A stretch of 64,000 nucleotides of DNA from JBPEWY01 sp052032225 (GCA_052032225.1 JBPEWY010000042.1:1-64000); one strand, 5' to 3'; numbered from the stretch's first letter, positions 25,053-33,616 are shown. Notes: generated by a model from the letters alone, not told the origin. Translations and numbers: made by a program.

Positions 25053-26273
25053 ATGCTTGTTAAACTAAAAAACCTACTTATAGTAGTTGCAGCATTATTT
25101 TTTTTGCTACCTGCCTTTGCTCAAACCAACCAACAAAAAGAGCTTGAGCAAAAGCGTCAGCGCTTGTTAGAAGAAATTAAAACTATAAATCAGTTACTTT
25201 TTAAAGAAAAAAAGCAAAAGCGATCGGTTTTAGAGCATGTAGAAGATATTAATAAAAAAATAAGTGTTAGACGCCAATTAATAAGCGTTACAAACCAGCA
25301 AGCAAACTTACTTAACAGACAAATAAACAGTAACCTTAAGGCAATTAGAAATCTCACCGAAGAACTCGTAGTTTTAAAAGAAGATTATGCCGAAATGATT
25401 AGAAAATCATACAAAAACAAATCTACACAAAGCAGGTTAATGTTTATTTTATCATCAAAGAACTTCTTTCAGGCTTATAAACGATTACAATATTTAAAGC
25501 AGTACACTAATTACAGAAAAGAGCAAGCAAATAGTATTCAGCAAAAAACAGAAAAACTAAAACAGCTCAATAATGAACTAATAGCACAACGCAAAGAAAA
25601 AGAGCGTTTAATTGCCGAAAACAAAAAAGAGCAAGCGCTACTGGAGCAAGAAAGAAAAGCACAACGAGAGTTATTGCAAACCATACAAAAGAACGAAAGC
25701 AAATATGCTACACAAATTAGGAAAAAGCAACGTGAAGCAGCAGCTATAGAAAAGCAAATAAACGAAATAATTAAAGCAGCTATAGCAAAATCAAATAAAA
25801 GCTCGGGCAATACGCGTTCTACTAATTTTGCACTAACACCGGAAACTAAATTGGTAAATGCAGGGTTTGAAGCTAATAAAGGAAAACTACCAAGCCCGGT
25901 AGAAAAAGGCATTGTAGTAATGCGTTTTGGCAGACAGCCGCATCCAATAGTTAAATCGGTTACTATACAGAGTAATGGTTTGCGCATTGCTACCGAAAAA
26001 GATGCAGATGCACGCGCAGTTTATGACGGTGAGGTTTTAGCAGTTCTTGTTGTTAAAGGAGGCAACAAAGTTGTTTTAATTCAGCATGGTAACTATATAA
26101 CAGCATATAATAATTTAAGTAGGGTTTATGTTAAAGAAGGCGACAAAGTAAAAACTAAACAGCCCGTAGGGAAAGTGTTTACCAACCCAACTACCGGAGA
26201 TACCATTTTAAAATTTAGTATGTACCAAAATAGCAAAGTGGTAAACCCTTCTAATTGGATTTATAGAATGTAA
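25053..26273 (+). CDS. EnvC-like murein hydrolase activator
   Basis: A 406-residue periplasmic protein with a signal peptide (cleavage near AFA-QTN), a long coiled coil (about 25-250, very rich in K, E, Q) and a C-terminal LytM/M23-like domain (about 285-406). The zinc-site residues of active LytM enzymes are not intact: the position of the second HxH reads YNN, and the first HxxxD is not seen around MRFGRQPHP. That is the hallmark of EnvC-type activators, which switch on amidases at the division site rather than cut peptidoglycan themselves. It is last of its operon; convergent with the thioesterase 2 bases away. Confidence 0.85.
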   Translation: MLVKLKNLLIVVAALFFLLPAFAQTNQQKELEQKRQRLLEEIKTINQLLFKEKKQKRSVLEHVEDINKKISVRRQLISVTNQQANLLNRQINSNLKAIRNLTEELVVLKEDYAEMIRKSYKNKSTQSRLMFILSSKNFFQAYKRLQYLKQYTNYRKEQANSIQQKTEKLKQLNNELIAQRKEKERLIAENKKEQALLEQERKAQRELLQTIQKNESKYATQIRKKQREAAAIEKQINEIIKAAIAKSNKSSGNTRSTNFALTPETKLVNAGFEANKGKLPSPVEKGIVVMRFGRQPHPIVKSVTIQSNGLRIATEKDADARAVYDGEVLAVLVVKGGNKVVLIQHGNYITAYNNLSRVYVKEGDKVKTKQPVGKVFTNPTTGDTILKFSMYQNSKVVNPSNWIYRM

Positions 26274-26275
26274 AA

Positions 26276-26797
26276 CTACTTACTGGTATCAAAAAACAGT
26301 GCTTTAAGCTCGGTAGCTTCATCCGGCTTCATTTTTCCGGCTAATACTAAGCTTAATTGTTTTCTGCGTAAAGCAGCTGCATAACGCTCTTTTTCTAAAT
26401 CGGTTTCCGGAATTACTTCGGGAACTTTCACAGGACGACCGGTTTCATCAACTGCAACAAAAGTATATATGGCTTCGTTAGCTTTGCTTCTAACACCGCT
26501 CTCTCTATCTTCTATCCAAACATCTAAATATACCTCCATAGAGCTGTTAAAAGCTCTAGAAATTGATGCTTCAACGGTAACTACGCTACCAACCGGAATT
26601 GCCCGATTAAAAGCAACATGATTAACCGATGCGGTAACAACAATACGTCTTGAGTGTCTTCTGGCAGCAATACTGGCACAGCGGTCCATTCTTGCTAATA
26701 ATTCGCCCCCAAATAAATTGTTTAACGGATTGGTTTCGCTTGGCAAAACCATATCTGTCATGATTGTTTTAGACTCAGATGGAGTTTTAGGTTGCAT
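26276..26797 (-). CDS. Acyl-CoA thioesterase, hotdog fold
   Basis: A 173-residue hotdog-domain protein of the YciA/BFIT type that hydrolyses acyl-CoA to free acid and CoA. Family marks are LPSETNPLNNLFGGELLARMD with its conserved Asn-Gly-Gly and Asp (about 18-38), and ASVNHVAFNRAIPVGSVVTVEA. The ATG at 26797 is chosen. The six-codon longer frame starts at a TTG inside the TATCTTTG promoter at 26813-26820. Physiological acyl chain unknown. Confidence 0.87.
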   Translation of the reverse strand: MQPKTPSESKTIMTDMVLPSETNPLNNLFGGELLARMDRCASIAARRHSRRIVVTASVNHVAFNRAIPVGSVVTVEASISRAFNSSMEVYLDVWIEDRESGVRSKANEAIYTFVAVDETGRPVKVPEVIPETDLEKERYAAALRRKQLSLVLAGKMKPDEATELKALFFDTSK

Positions 26798-26812
26798 GCA
26801 AAAAAATTTTGG

Positions 26813-26820
26813 CAAAGATA
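26813..26820 (-). promoter_or_regulatory. Thioesterase promoter -7 element TATCTTTG
   Basis: A perfect TAnnTTTG on the minus strand, 16 bases before the ATG at 26797, lying in the 58-base gap after the HU/SPOR gene. Confidence 0.6.
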
Positions 26821-26855
26821 CAGCCTAAAAAAGTAATGTGAAAAAGTTTAAAGAT

Positions 26856-27812
26856 TTATTCAGAATCGGCAACTAAAAGCCATGCGTCTGCAGATTCTGT
26901 AGCTTTTATTTCTTGTAAAAAAGAAAGTGCTTGGTTTACATCGGCAAAGCTACCATAAGCTACTTGGTGTAGCCCATATTTATTAACACCAACGGCACGC
27001 GCACTATATCCTTTAGCCTGTAATTGCTTAATTTTCTTTTGTGCATTTGCTTTTACCCTAAAGGCACCGGCAATAATATGGTAACGTTCAGGAGCTTTGT
27101 TTACGTTAAGTTTTATTGTTGGAATCTCTAACGGTGTAGTATTAAAAAACGTAGCCTCTTGTATGGCGTGTTCAATTTGGCGCTGGGCATCTTTAGAAAC
27201 CATTTGCTCAGTACGCAATTTTTGGTCTTCTAAATAAGTGTAACCCGTAAGCCCTGTAGAAATTGTTAATAAAAATACAGCAGCGTATTTTAAGTAAGGA
27301 AAACGCTCTTTTACAGCTGCTTCTTTTTTCTCAGGGGTAAAAAGTATTGGAGCTTTTTCTTCTAAAGCAGTCACTTGCTCTTTTAATTCTTCTCTAACAA
27401 CAGCCGGAGAAACAAAAGCCGAAAGACCAAATGAACTGGTTAAGTAATTAATTTCTTCGGCAGGCTGAAACTGTATTTTTTCTTCTTCGTTTTGCCAAAG
27501 AACTCCAATGTTTTTAAGCGTTACTTTTTCTTGGTTTTGTAGAAGACGTTTCCACTCGTCTACTTGAGTTTCTACTTCTTCTAAAACAGATTCATATGCT
27601 TTTTTTTGATGAGCAGCAATGTGTTTTACCAGCAAACCATCGTTAGAAGTTAACTGAGCATTAAACGATAGTTTTTTTGAAGGAGGAACAAAGGTATAAG
27701 TGCCTTCGTCTATCTGTGCTGATTGGTGTTGTGCTAAAAATGAACCTAGCCCGGGCACAGTAACACATTGATATCTATATAATAACTCGCTTATGTAACG
27801 CTCTAGTCTCAT
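26856..27812 (-). CDS. HU-like and SPOR domain membrane protein
   Basis: A 318-residue protein with three parts. The N-terminal region (about 1-125) is of the bacterial HU-CCDC81 type (opening MRLERYISELLYRYQCVTVPGLG, then LSFNAQLTSNDGLLVKHIA). A single membrane segment lies at about 172-190. The C-terminal SPOR domain (about 242-318, YHIIAGAFRVKANAQKKIKQL) binds denuded peptidoglycan at division sites. The layout, with a cytosolic DNA-binding-like head and a periplasmic septal SPOR tail, suggests a link between nucleoid and division (inference). It is divergent from dprA across 105 bases. Confidence 0.85.
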   Translation of the reverse strand: MRLERYISELLYRYQCVTVPGLGSFLAQHQSAQIDEGTYTFVPPSKKLSFNAQLTSNDGLLVKHIAAHQKKAYESVLEEVETQVDEWKRLLQNQEKVTLKNIGVLWQNEEEKIQFQPAEEINYLTSSFGLSAFVSPAVVREELKEQVTALEEKAPILFTPEKKEAAVKERFPYLKYAAVFLLTISTGLTGYTYLEDQKLRTEQMVSKDAQRQIEHAIQEATFFNTTPLEIPTIKLNVNKAPERYHIIAGAFRVKANAQKKIKQLQAKGYSARAVGVNKYGLHQVAYGSFADVNQALSFLQEIKATESADAWLLVADSE

Positions 27813-27917
27813 TAAGACAAATATTCAAAAAAAATATGTAAGGTTTACTTTCAAATCTACATAATTTATTAACATTTTGTGTTACTTTAGAGATGAAATC
27901 TGAAGAAAAACAGGTAA

Positions 27918-29021
27918 ATGACTCATACCGAATTACTTTATGCTCTTGCCTTACAACGTACCCCACATATTGGAGATATCACAGCAAAAAAATTAATTGC
28001 TGCCTGCAATAATAGTATAGAAGCAGTTTATAAAACACCAAAACATCAACTTTTAAATATAGACGGAATAGGCACTTATACTATTAAAGAGCTTCATAAT
28101 CCAACACATTTAAAAGCAGCCGAAAGAGAGCTACATGCTATGCATTCTCATAATATTAGGGCAGTTTATTTTTTAGAAGATAATTATCCCAAACGCTTAA
28201 AACATTGCGTAGATAGCCCCATACTTTTGTTTTATAAAGGTAATGCAGATTTAAATGCACCAAAATGTATTAGCATTGTTGGAACACGTAAAATAACTTC
28301 GTATGGAAAGAGTTTTTTAGAGCAACTCATATCAGAATTAGCACCATTAAACCCTACAATTGTTTCAGGATTTGCTTTTGGAGTAGATATCACAGCACAA
28401 AAACTAGCCATAAAGCACGGATTGCAAACGATTGGTTGTATGGCACACGGATTGGATTCTGTTTATCCTAAAGCACATGCTGCTTATGTTAAAGATGTTT
28501 TAAGTAATGGCGGATTTGTTTCAGATTTTTGGACAGCCACAGTGCCTGATAGAGAGAACTTTTTAAAGCGTAACCGAATAATTGCAGGACTTTCTGAAGC
28601 TACAATTGTGATTGAATCTGCCGAGAAAGGAGGTAGTTTAGTAACAGCAAACATAGCAAACAGTTACAATAGAGAAGTGTTTGCGTTACCTGGCAGAGCA
28701 ACTGATTCGCATAGTGTAGGATGTAATAATTTAATAAAAAAACAAGCAGCCCATATGATAACGCAAGCTGCAGATATAGTATATATGTTAGGCTGGGAAT
28801 TAAATACGATGGTTAAGAATACACAAAAAAAGCTTTTTGTTTCATTAAATGATATAGAGTCTCAAATACATTCTTATTTAGTTGAAAACGGTAAGAGTTT
28901 GTTGGATGTAATTGCATTAGAATGTAAAATACCAATACACCAAACAACAACTCTACTATTGCAAATGGAGCTAAAAGGAGCTGTTAGACCACTACCCGGT
29001 AAAATATTTGAAGCTATTTAA
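27918..29021 (+). CDS. dprA: DNA-processing protein DprA
   Basis: Loads RecA on incoming single-stranded DNA during natural transformation. The 367-residue protein has an N-terminal helix-hairpin-helix-like region (about 10-75), the DprA Rossmann core (CISIVGTRKITSYG, VSGFAFGVDITAQKLA, GGLVTANIANSYNREVFALPG-like block) and a C-terminal winged-helix domain (about 305-367). All family blocks are complete, so it should be functional. It does not by itself prove competence, as dprA is widespread. Confidence 0.95.
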   Translation: MTHTELLYALALQRTPHIGDITAKKLIAACNNSIEAVYKTPKHQLLNIDGIGTYTIKELHNPTHLKAAERELHAMHSHNIRAVYFLEDNYPKRLKHCVDSPILLFYKGNADLNAPKCISIVGTRKITSYGKSFLEQLISELAPLNPTIVSGFAFGVDITAQKLAIKHGLQTIGCMAHGLDSVYPKAHAAYVKDVLSNGGFVSDFWTATVPDRENFLKRNRIIAGLSEATIVIESAEKGGSLVTANIANSYNREVFALPGRATDSHSVGCNNLIKKQAAHMITQAADIVYMLGWELNTMVKNTQKKLFVSLNDIESQIHSYLVENGKSLLDVIALECKIPIHQTTTLLLQMELKGAVRPLPGKIFEAI

Positions 29022-29037
29022 TATACCAAAAGGTATT

Positions 29038-30006
29038 TTAGTAGCCTAGCCTTTTTCTAACACGTTCTAATACTTGGTCTGCAACAACCTTTGCTTTGTC
29101 TGCTCCTATTTTTAAAGCCTTTTCAATTTCTTCAGGGTTATTCATATAGTGGCTAAACTTAGCTCGTTCCTCTTCAAAGCGCTCTAAAACCAATTGGTAT
29201 AATTCTTGTTTGGCATGCCCATAGCCATAACCGCCTTTTAAATAATTTTCACGCATTTTAGCGGTGTCTTCTTTAGTAGCTAGTAGCTTATAAATGGCAA
29301 ATACATTATCTGTATCAGGGTTTTTAGGTTCTTCTAAAGGCGTGCTATCTGTTTGAATGCTCATTATTTGCTTTCTGAGCTGCTTTTCGGGTAAGAAAAT
29401 ATTAATAATATTCCCTTTACTCTTACTCATTTTCTCACCATCGGTGCCGGGAATCCATTGTGTATCTTCATGAATTTTAGCTTCTGGCATTACAAATGTT
29501 TCTCCCATTTTATTATGAAATCTTGCTGCAACGTCGCGTGTAATTTCTAAGTGTTGCAACTGATCTTTTCCAACAGGAACAATTTCTGCATCATATAATA
29601 AAATATCGGCAGCCATTAACATTGGGTATGTAAATAGGCCGGCGTTTACATCTTCTAAGCGATCTGCCTTATCTTTAAACGAATGTGCTAAGGTTAAACG
29701 TTGGTATGGAAAGAAACAATTTAAGTACCAGGCAAGTTCAGTAACTTGTGGTACATCACTTTGTTTATAAAAAACAGTTTTGTTTATGTCTAAGCCAAAA
29801 GAGAGCCATGCGGCAGCTGTAGCAAGGGTATTATTATACAATTGCTCACCATCTTTTATTTGAGTAAGCGAATGCATATCGGCAATAAACAAAAACGATT
29901 CATTATTAGGATCGTTCGCCATTTCTATAGCCGGAATAATAGCTCCTAAAATATTACCTAGATGTGGTGTTCCGGTGCTTTGAATACCTGTTAATATTCT
30001 TGCCAT
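29038..30006 (-). CDS. trpS: Tryptophanyl-tRNA synthetase
   Basis: Charges tRNA-Trp, cytosolic. It is a class I synthetase of 322 residues with the HIGH-equivalent TGTPHLGN (11-18), the KMSKS loop in GEKMSKSKGN (about 192-201) and the tryptophan-pocket GKDQLQHLE. Length is standard for bacterial TrpS. It is convergent with dprA (16 bases) and has its own TACATTTG promoter on the minus strand. Confidence 0.97.
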   Translation of the reverse strand: MARILTGIQSTGTPHLGNILGAIIPAIEMANDPNNESFLFIADMHSLTQIKDGEQLYNNTLATAAAWLSFGLDINKTVFYKQSDVPQVTELAWYLNCFFPYQRLTLAHSFKDKADRLEDVNAGLFTYPMLMAADILLYDAEIVPVGKDQLQHLEITRDVAARFHNKMGETFVMPEAKIHEDTQWIPGTDGEKMSKSKGNIINIFLPEKQLRKQIMSIQTDSTPLEEPKNPDTDNVFAIYKLLATKEDTAKMRENYLKGGYGYGHAKQELYQLVLERFEEERAKFSHYMNNPEEIEKALKIGADKAKVVADQVLERVRKRLGY

Positions 30007-30028
30007 ACAGCTTTATTTTAATCAACTG

Positions 30029-30036
30029 CAAATGTA
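30029..30036 (-). promoter_or_regulatory. trpS promoter -7 element TACATTTG
   Basis: A perfect TAnnTTTG on the minus strand, 22 bases before the trpS ATG, just past the GlsB-family terminator. Confidence 0.6.
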
Positions 30037-30049
30037 GCGATAGCCAGCA

Positions 30050-30074
30050 AATAAAAAAAGCGGCAAAGCCGCTT
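30050..30074 (-). terminator. Terminator after the GlsB-family gene
   Basis: AAGCGGC (30058-30064) pairs with GCCGCTT (30068-30074) around AAA. Reading the minus strand, the stem is followed by a run of T (30057-30053), so it ends the small membrane protein gene before the trpS promoter. Confidence 0.8.
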
Positions 30075-30096
30075 AGTTTTTAGTTACTTGAAGGTG

Positions 30097-30339
30097 TTAT
30101 TTTTTAAAAAGACCTGCAATTAGCAGAACAACTAAGGCTCCAATAACTCCGGTAATTAGGTCTCCCAAAATACCATCACTAACAGAAATCTCTAAAGCTC
30201 TAAAAACCCAATTACCAACAATACCTCCAATAATACCTAAAATAATATTAACGAGGACGCCATAGCCTCCTCCTTTCATAATTTTACCGGCTAGCCATCC
30301 GGCTACACCTCCAATAAGTAATGCATATAAAAGTCCCAT
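30097..30339 (-). CDS. GlsB/YeaQ/YmgE family membrane protein
   Basis: An 80-residue glycine-rich membrane protein with three hydrophobic segments (LLYALLIGGVAGWLAG, GVLVNIILGIIGGIVGNWVF, LITGVIGALVVLLIAGLF). It matches the transglycosylase-associated/GlsB family, often linked to envelope stress. The mechanism is unknown. It is monocistronic: its own terminator lies at 30050-30074, and it is divergent from plsC across 71 bases. Confidence 0.88.
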   Translation of the reverse strand: MGLLYALLIGGVAGWLAGKIMKGGGYGVLVNIILGIIGGIVGNWVFRALEISVSDGILGDLITGVIGALVVLLIAGLFKK

Positions 30340-30397
30340 AATTAAAAGTTTTTGTGTTGTTTTTTACCCATTTAATATAAATAATTATTTAAAATTA

Positions 30398-30405
30398 TAT
30401 TTTTG
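30398..30405 (+). promoter_or_regulatory. Promoter-like element TATTTTTG at the plsC start
   Basis: A perfect TAnnTTTG ends 5 bases before the plsC ATG (30411). If used, the mRNA would be leaderless. The adjoining GGAGGT touches the ATG and is too close to act as an ordinary ribosome-binding site. Confidence 0.4.
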
Positions 30406-30410
30406 GAGGT

Positions 30411-31148
30411 ATGATTTTCTTACTAAAGGCTATTGGTAAAACCCTTTGGAGAATATGGTTTTACATACTTGTAGCATTACCAATTTTGGTAATGTTTCCT
30501 TTTTTACTCCTTTTTACATCGAGAGAAAAATGGTATCCTCAGTTTTTTTGGCTAGCCAGAAATATCTGGGCAAATACTATTTTGTACGGAATGGGCTTTT
30601 GGCCTAAAATAAAGTGGCATCAAAAACTGGAAAAAGGAAAAAGTTATATGCTTATAGCTAACCACACCAGTATGATAGATATAATGCTGATGCTTAAAAT
30701 CTCTAAAAACCCTTTTGTTTTTGTGGGGAAAAAGGAGTTAGTAAAAATTCCGGTTTTTGGCTTTTTTTACAAGCGCGTATGTATTATGGTAGATAGAAGC
30801 AATCCTAAAAGCAGAACGGCAGTGTATTTAAGAGCCAAAAAGCGTTTAGCACAAGGATTAAGCATTTGTATTTTTCCTGAAGGAGGAGTGCCTGATGATG
30901 AATCTGTTGTGTTAGATAATTTTAAAGACGGAGCATTTAACTTGGCAATAGAATACCAAATACCTATTGTGCCAATGAGTTTTTTAGATAATAAAAAAAG
31001 ATATCCATACACATTTTTAAAAGGATCCCCTGGGAGAATGAGAGTGATTGTACATGAGTTTATTCAAACAAAAGGTCTTACTTCTGCGCATAAAAAAGAG
31101 TTAAGAGAACAAGCAAGAACGGTAATATTAAATTCATTAGAAGCTTAA
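30411..31148 (+). CDS. plsC: 1-acyl-glycerol-3-phosphate acyltransferase
   Basis: Membrane-bound enzyme that acylates lysophosphatidic acid to phosphatidic acid in phospholipid synthesis. The 245-residue protein has an N-terminal hydrophobic region (about 10-35), the catalytic NHTSMID (NHx4D-type motif I, about 80-86), and the FPEGG motif III (about 161-165) followed by a basic substrate region. Length is standard. It is monocistronic, with a strong terminator directly after it. Confidence 0.92.
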   Translation: MIFLLKAIGKTLWRIWFYILVALPILVMFPFLLLFTSREKWYPQFFWLARNIWANTILYGMGFWPKIKWHQKLEKGKSYMLIANHTSMIDIMLMLKISKNPFVFVGKKELVKIPVFGFFYKRVCIMVDRSNPKSRTAVYLRAKKRLAQGLSICIFPEGGVPDDESVVLDNFKDGAFNLAIEYQIPIVPMSFLDNKKRYPYTFLKGSPGRMRVIVHEFIQTKGLTSAHKKELREQARTVILNSLEA

Positions 31149-31156
31149 ATAAAAGG

Positions 31157-31187
31157 AAAAGGCTGCCGATTTTCCGGCAGCCTTTTT
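31157..31187 (+). terminator. Terminator of plsC
   Basis: AAAAGGCTGCCG (31157-31168) pairs perfectly with CGGCAGCCTTTT (31175-31186) and continues into T. It works best for plsC but is nearly symmetric. An extra 10-bp perfect inverted repeat (31189-31198 with 31205-31214) follows. Confidence 0.9.
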
Positions 31188-31225
31188 AAATTATTGCTCA
31201 ACCAAGCAATAATTCAACCTAACCA

Positions 31226-31258
31226 ACTAAAAACTCCCGATTTTAGGAAGTATCGGGA
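31226..31258 (-). terminator. Terminator of the lipoprotein-sigma-barrel operon
   Basis: On the minus strand TCCCGAT (31258-31252) pairs with ATCGGGA (31241-31235), followed by GTTTTTAG. It lies 5 bases past the stop of the barrel gene. Confidence 0.65.
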
Positions 31259-31262
31259 TATA

Positions 31263-32615
31263 TTAGAACCTAAAACTGAATCCTGTATAAATTCCTAACG
31301 AATAAGGAGAAAAACTTCCTATTTCGTTAGAGAATGTGTTTAACTGATATTTAAACATAGGCTCAATATTTAGCAATAAACTTTCAGAGAACTTATAGTC
31401 TATTCCTAATCCTATGTTTGTACTAAAATTTATGCTGTTTACATTGTTGGCTTTGCCCAACATTGTGGTTATGTTTTCTGAGGTTAACGTAACGCTATTA
31501 TTTGTTAAAAATAATGAGCTAATACCGCCAACTAAGCTCACTCCAATTTTCTTATTAATAAGGCTGTATTTAGCTTCAAGAGGCACTTCAATATATCCTA
31601 ATCGCTGAACCATCTCTCCTGTAAATTGTGCGCTTCTGGCAGAAAACTCCGAGTTGCCATTTAAAGGAGCTTTCTCATTACTGTCAAAAACCTGAATCGG
31701 CACATCTCCAGATGGAGTTACAAAATCATAGCCCAGTGCCTGCACAGAAGGAGAAAAAGTTATATTGTTGGTGGTGTAACCAAAATCTACCTTATTAATA
31801 CCAGATCTAACACTTAGGCGCTTAGACACTTGGTACGCAACATTTACGCCATAACTAAGGTTAACATTACCAGATTTACTATTATCTACAAAAGAAGCAT
31901 CTATAGGAGAGCCACTGCCAAAGGCATTAAAATAAACAGGGGCTACGGTTGGGTTAATACTCCATTTTTTTGAGTTAGCCAGCTTTTTTGCATCATCTTC
32001 TTCTAAACTTTGTTGCTCATTAACAATCTCTAAAAGAGATTTTTTAGAATTTGATACAGCATTTTGCTGCGAAGTAGTAGAAGCCTCAACCGATTCCCCT
32101 GTTGTATTTGGGTTAGTTATAGGGTTATTTTTTTGACTTGTTTTAGTATCTGGTGTTTGGATGTTTTTTGCCAGTAAACTATTGTTAGTTTTAGTTACTG
32201 TATTTTTAGAGTTGTTTTGTATTGGTGTTTTCTTTTGCGCAACCCCCGATTTATTTTTGCTTTGATGGATTATTTTGTTGTCTACTTCTTTTATAATGTT
32301 AGATTTAGAATTATTTATGGTTTCTTCGGTATTATTAGAGTTATTCTCGGGCTGAGCATCTGTATTTGTAATTGTTGGAGTATTAGGAATACTATTAGAA
32401 GAGCTATCCAGTAATGAGTAACCCACAGCAAACATTATTAATAAAATGGCAGCAGCACTCCCGGCTTTCCACCACAATGGTAAAAATCTTTTTTTGGAAC
32501 GCTTTTGTTTATTAAGTTTTTGCTCTATGTGTTGCCAAACGTGAGCATCTGGAGTAGCTTCAAAATTTTTAAACTGCTCCTGAAATAAACGGTCTATGTT
32601 TTTTTTACTACTCAT
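31263..32615 (-). CDS. Membrane-anchored protein with C-terminal outer-membrane-barrel-like domain
   Basis: A 450-residue protein directly after an ECF sigma gene (3 bases). Residues 1-50 are soluble and basic (LFQEQFKNFEATPDAHVWQHIEQKL), resembling the cytosolic head of Bacteroidota anti-sigma-like proteins. Residues 51-69 form one membrane segment. Residues 70-215 are a low-complexity Asn/Ser/Thr/Lys linker. Residues from about 220 alternate like a porin-family beta-barrel and end GFSFRF, a terminal Phe as in outer-membrane barrels. If real, one chain would span both membranes. No signal peptide is present other than the internal segment. A role as the sigma factor's regulator is inferred from position. 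Confidence 0.6.
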   Translation of the reverse strand: MSSKKNIDRLFQEQFKNFEATPDAHVWQHIEQKLNKQKRSKKRFLPLWWKAGSAAAILLIMFAVGYSLLDSSSNSIPNTPTITNTDAQPENNSNNTEETINNSKSNIIKEVDNKIIHQSKNKSGVAQKKTPIQNNSKNTVTKTNNSLLAKNIQTPDTKTSQKNNPITNPNTTGESVEASTTSQQNAVSNSKKSLLEIVNEQQSLEEDDAKKLANSKKWSINPTVAPVYFNAFGSGSPIDASFVDNSKSGNVNLSYGVNVAYQVSKRLSVRSGINKVDFGYTTNNITFSPSVQALGYDFVTPSGDVPIQVFDSNEKAPLNGNSEFSARSAQFTGEMVQRLGYIEVPLEAKYSLINKKIGVSLVGGISSLFLTNNSVTLTSENITTMLGKANNVNSINFSTNIGLGIDYKFSESLLLNIEPMFKYQLNTFSNEIGSFSPYSLGIYTGFSFRF

Positions 32616-32618
32616 TGT

Positions 32619-33176
32619 CTAAATTGAGTTCACTTTTTTTTTAATGTTGTCTTCTTCTATTCGTTTTTTTAATAACGCTCTTGCCCTTGCTAAATTAGAT
32701 TTTGATGTGCCTTCTGTTATGTTCAACAATTCGGCTATTTCTTTATGCGAATAGCCATCTAACACATATAAATTAAAAGTTAATCTGTACCTATCCGGAA
32801 GCTCTTGTATAAGCTTTAGTAAATAATCTAAAGACAAGCCTTGAACTTCTTTTTCGGTAACCGATACAGAAACCGAGTTTTTATGACTTTCGCTTATAAT
32901 ATCAAAAACTCTCTCTTTCTCTTTTCTGTATTTTTGTAGTACCGTATTAATGGTAACTCTTCTAATCCACCCTTCAAAAGAACCTTTAAAATTGTACTGC
33001 TCTATTTTTTTAAAAATAGTCAAAAAGCTATCCTGCAGATTATCTTCTGCTTCGGCTTTGTTACGGGAATACTTTAAGCAAATGCTGTACAAAAGACTAC
33101 TATAGCGCTCGTACAGTTGTTTTTGTGCTTTTCGTTCCCCCTTTTTACAATCATGTATGAGTTGCTGTAAACTCAC
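32619..33176 (-). CDS. RNA polymerase ECF-type sigma factor
   Basis: A 185-residue sigma-70 family protein. Region 2 includes the core-binding and -10 segment AEDNLQDSFLTIFKKIEQYNFKG...WIRRVTINTV. Region 4 has LPDRYRLTFNLYVLDGYSHKEIAELLNITEGTSKSNLARAR with its helix-turn-helix. Regions 1 and 3 are absent, as in ECF factors. The start is GTG (codon at 33176-33174), 23 bases after the lipoprotein gene. It is followed 3 bases later by the membrane-anchored barrel protein. The three genes form one transcript, so the sigma factor and its likely sensor are co-made. Confidence 0.87.
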   Translation of the reverse strand: MSLQQLIHDCKKGERKAQKQLYERYSSLLYSICLKYSRNKAEAEDNLQDSFLTIFKKIEQYNFKGSFEGWIRRVTINTVLQKYRKEKERVFDIISESHKNSVSVSVTEKEVQGLSLDYLLKLIQELPDRYRLTFNLYVLDGYSHKEIAELLNITEGTSKSNLARARALLKKRIEEDNIKKKVNSI

Positions 33177-33199
33177 TTATGGCTTAGGTTTATTTGTTT

Positions 33200-33616
33200 T
33201 TAAGGTGTTACGGGCACTTGGTACTCTAAATAAATGTCATTTCCTTGTTCATCTGTTCCTGCCCAAAATTTAAAGTAATATACATCTTCGTATAAAACTT
33301 CAAAATTAAATGTGGCAGTTGCTTCTTCTACGGCTTGCGTGCAAACCATGTCTTCAAAAACCGAACCAATAATAACAACTTCTCGTTCTGTAAGGTCAGG
33401 TTTTTTAAAATCAAAACCTTCAAAAAAAGTGCAACCGTTAGGGCGCAAATAAGTAACTTGAATTTGATAAAAGTTACCACGCTCAAAGCTGTCCGGAAAA
33501 ACAGCATCTACAGTTTGCAGTGCCACAAAACGCACATTGGCACCGTCGTCATCAAAGTCGCACGATGCCATGAGCATAAGTAATAAGAAACCTAAAAAAC
33601 CAATATACTTTTTCAT
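33200..33616 (-). CDS. Small lipoprotein, probably surface-exposed
   Basis: A 138-residue protein from the ATG at 33616, with a clear lipoprotein signal (MKKYIGFLGFLLLMLMASC, Cys19). The Cys is followed by DFDDDG, an acidic run like the lipoprotein export signal that sends lipoproteins to the cell surface in Bacteroidota. The mature part is about 120 residues with three further cysteines and no family I recognise. First gene of the operon with the ECF sigma factor, so it could be part of the signal-sensing unit or simply a target (inference). The 8-residue longer frame adds only MFTPKTNS before a complete signal peptide. Confidence 0.7.
   Translation of the reverse strand: MKKYIGFLGFLLLMLMASCDFDDDGANVRFVALQTVDAVFPDSFERGNFYQIQVTYLRPNGCTFFEGFDFKKPDLTEREVVIIGSVFEDMVCTQAVEEATATFNFEVLYEDVYYFKFWAGTDEQGNDIYLEYQVPVTP

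Noticed and set aside
25538..25987. 149-codon minus-strand frame opposite the EnvC-like coiled coil
   Set aside because: The Cys/Ser/Leu-rich product is the usual antisense of Lys/Glu/Gln-rich coding sequence.
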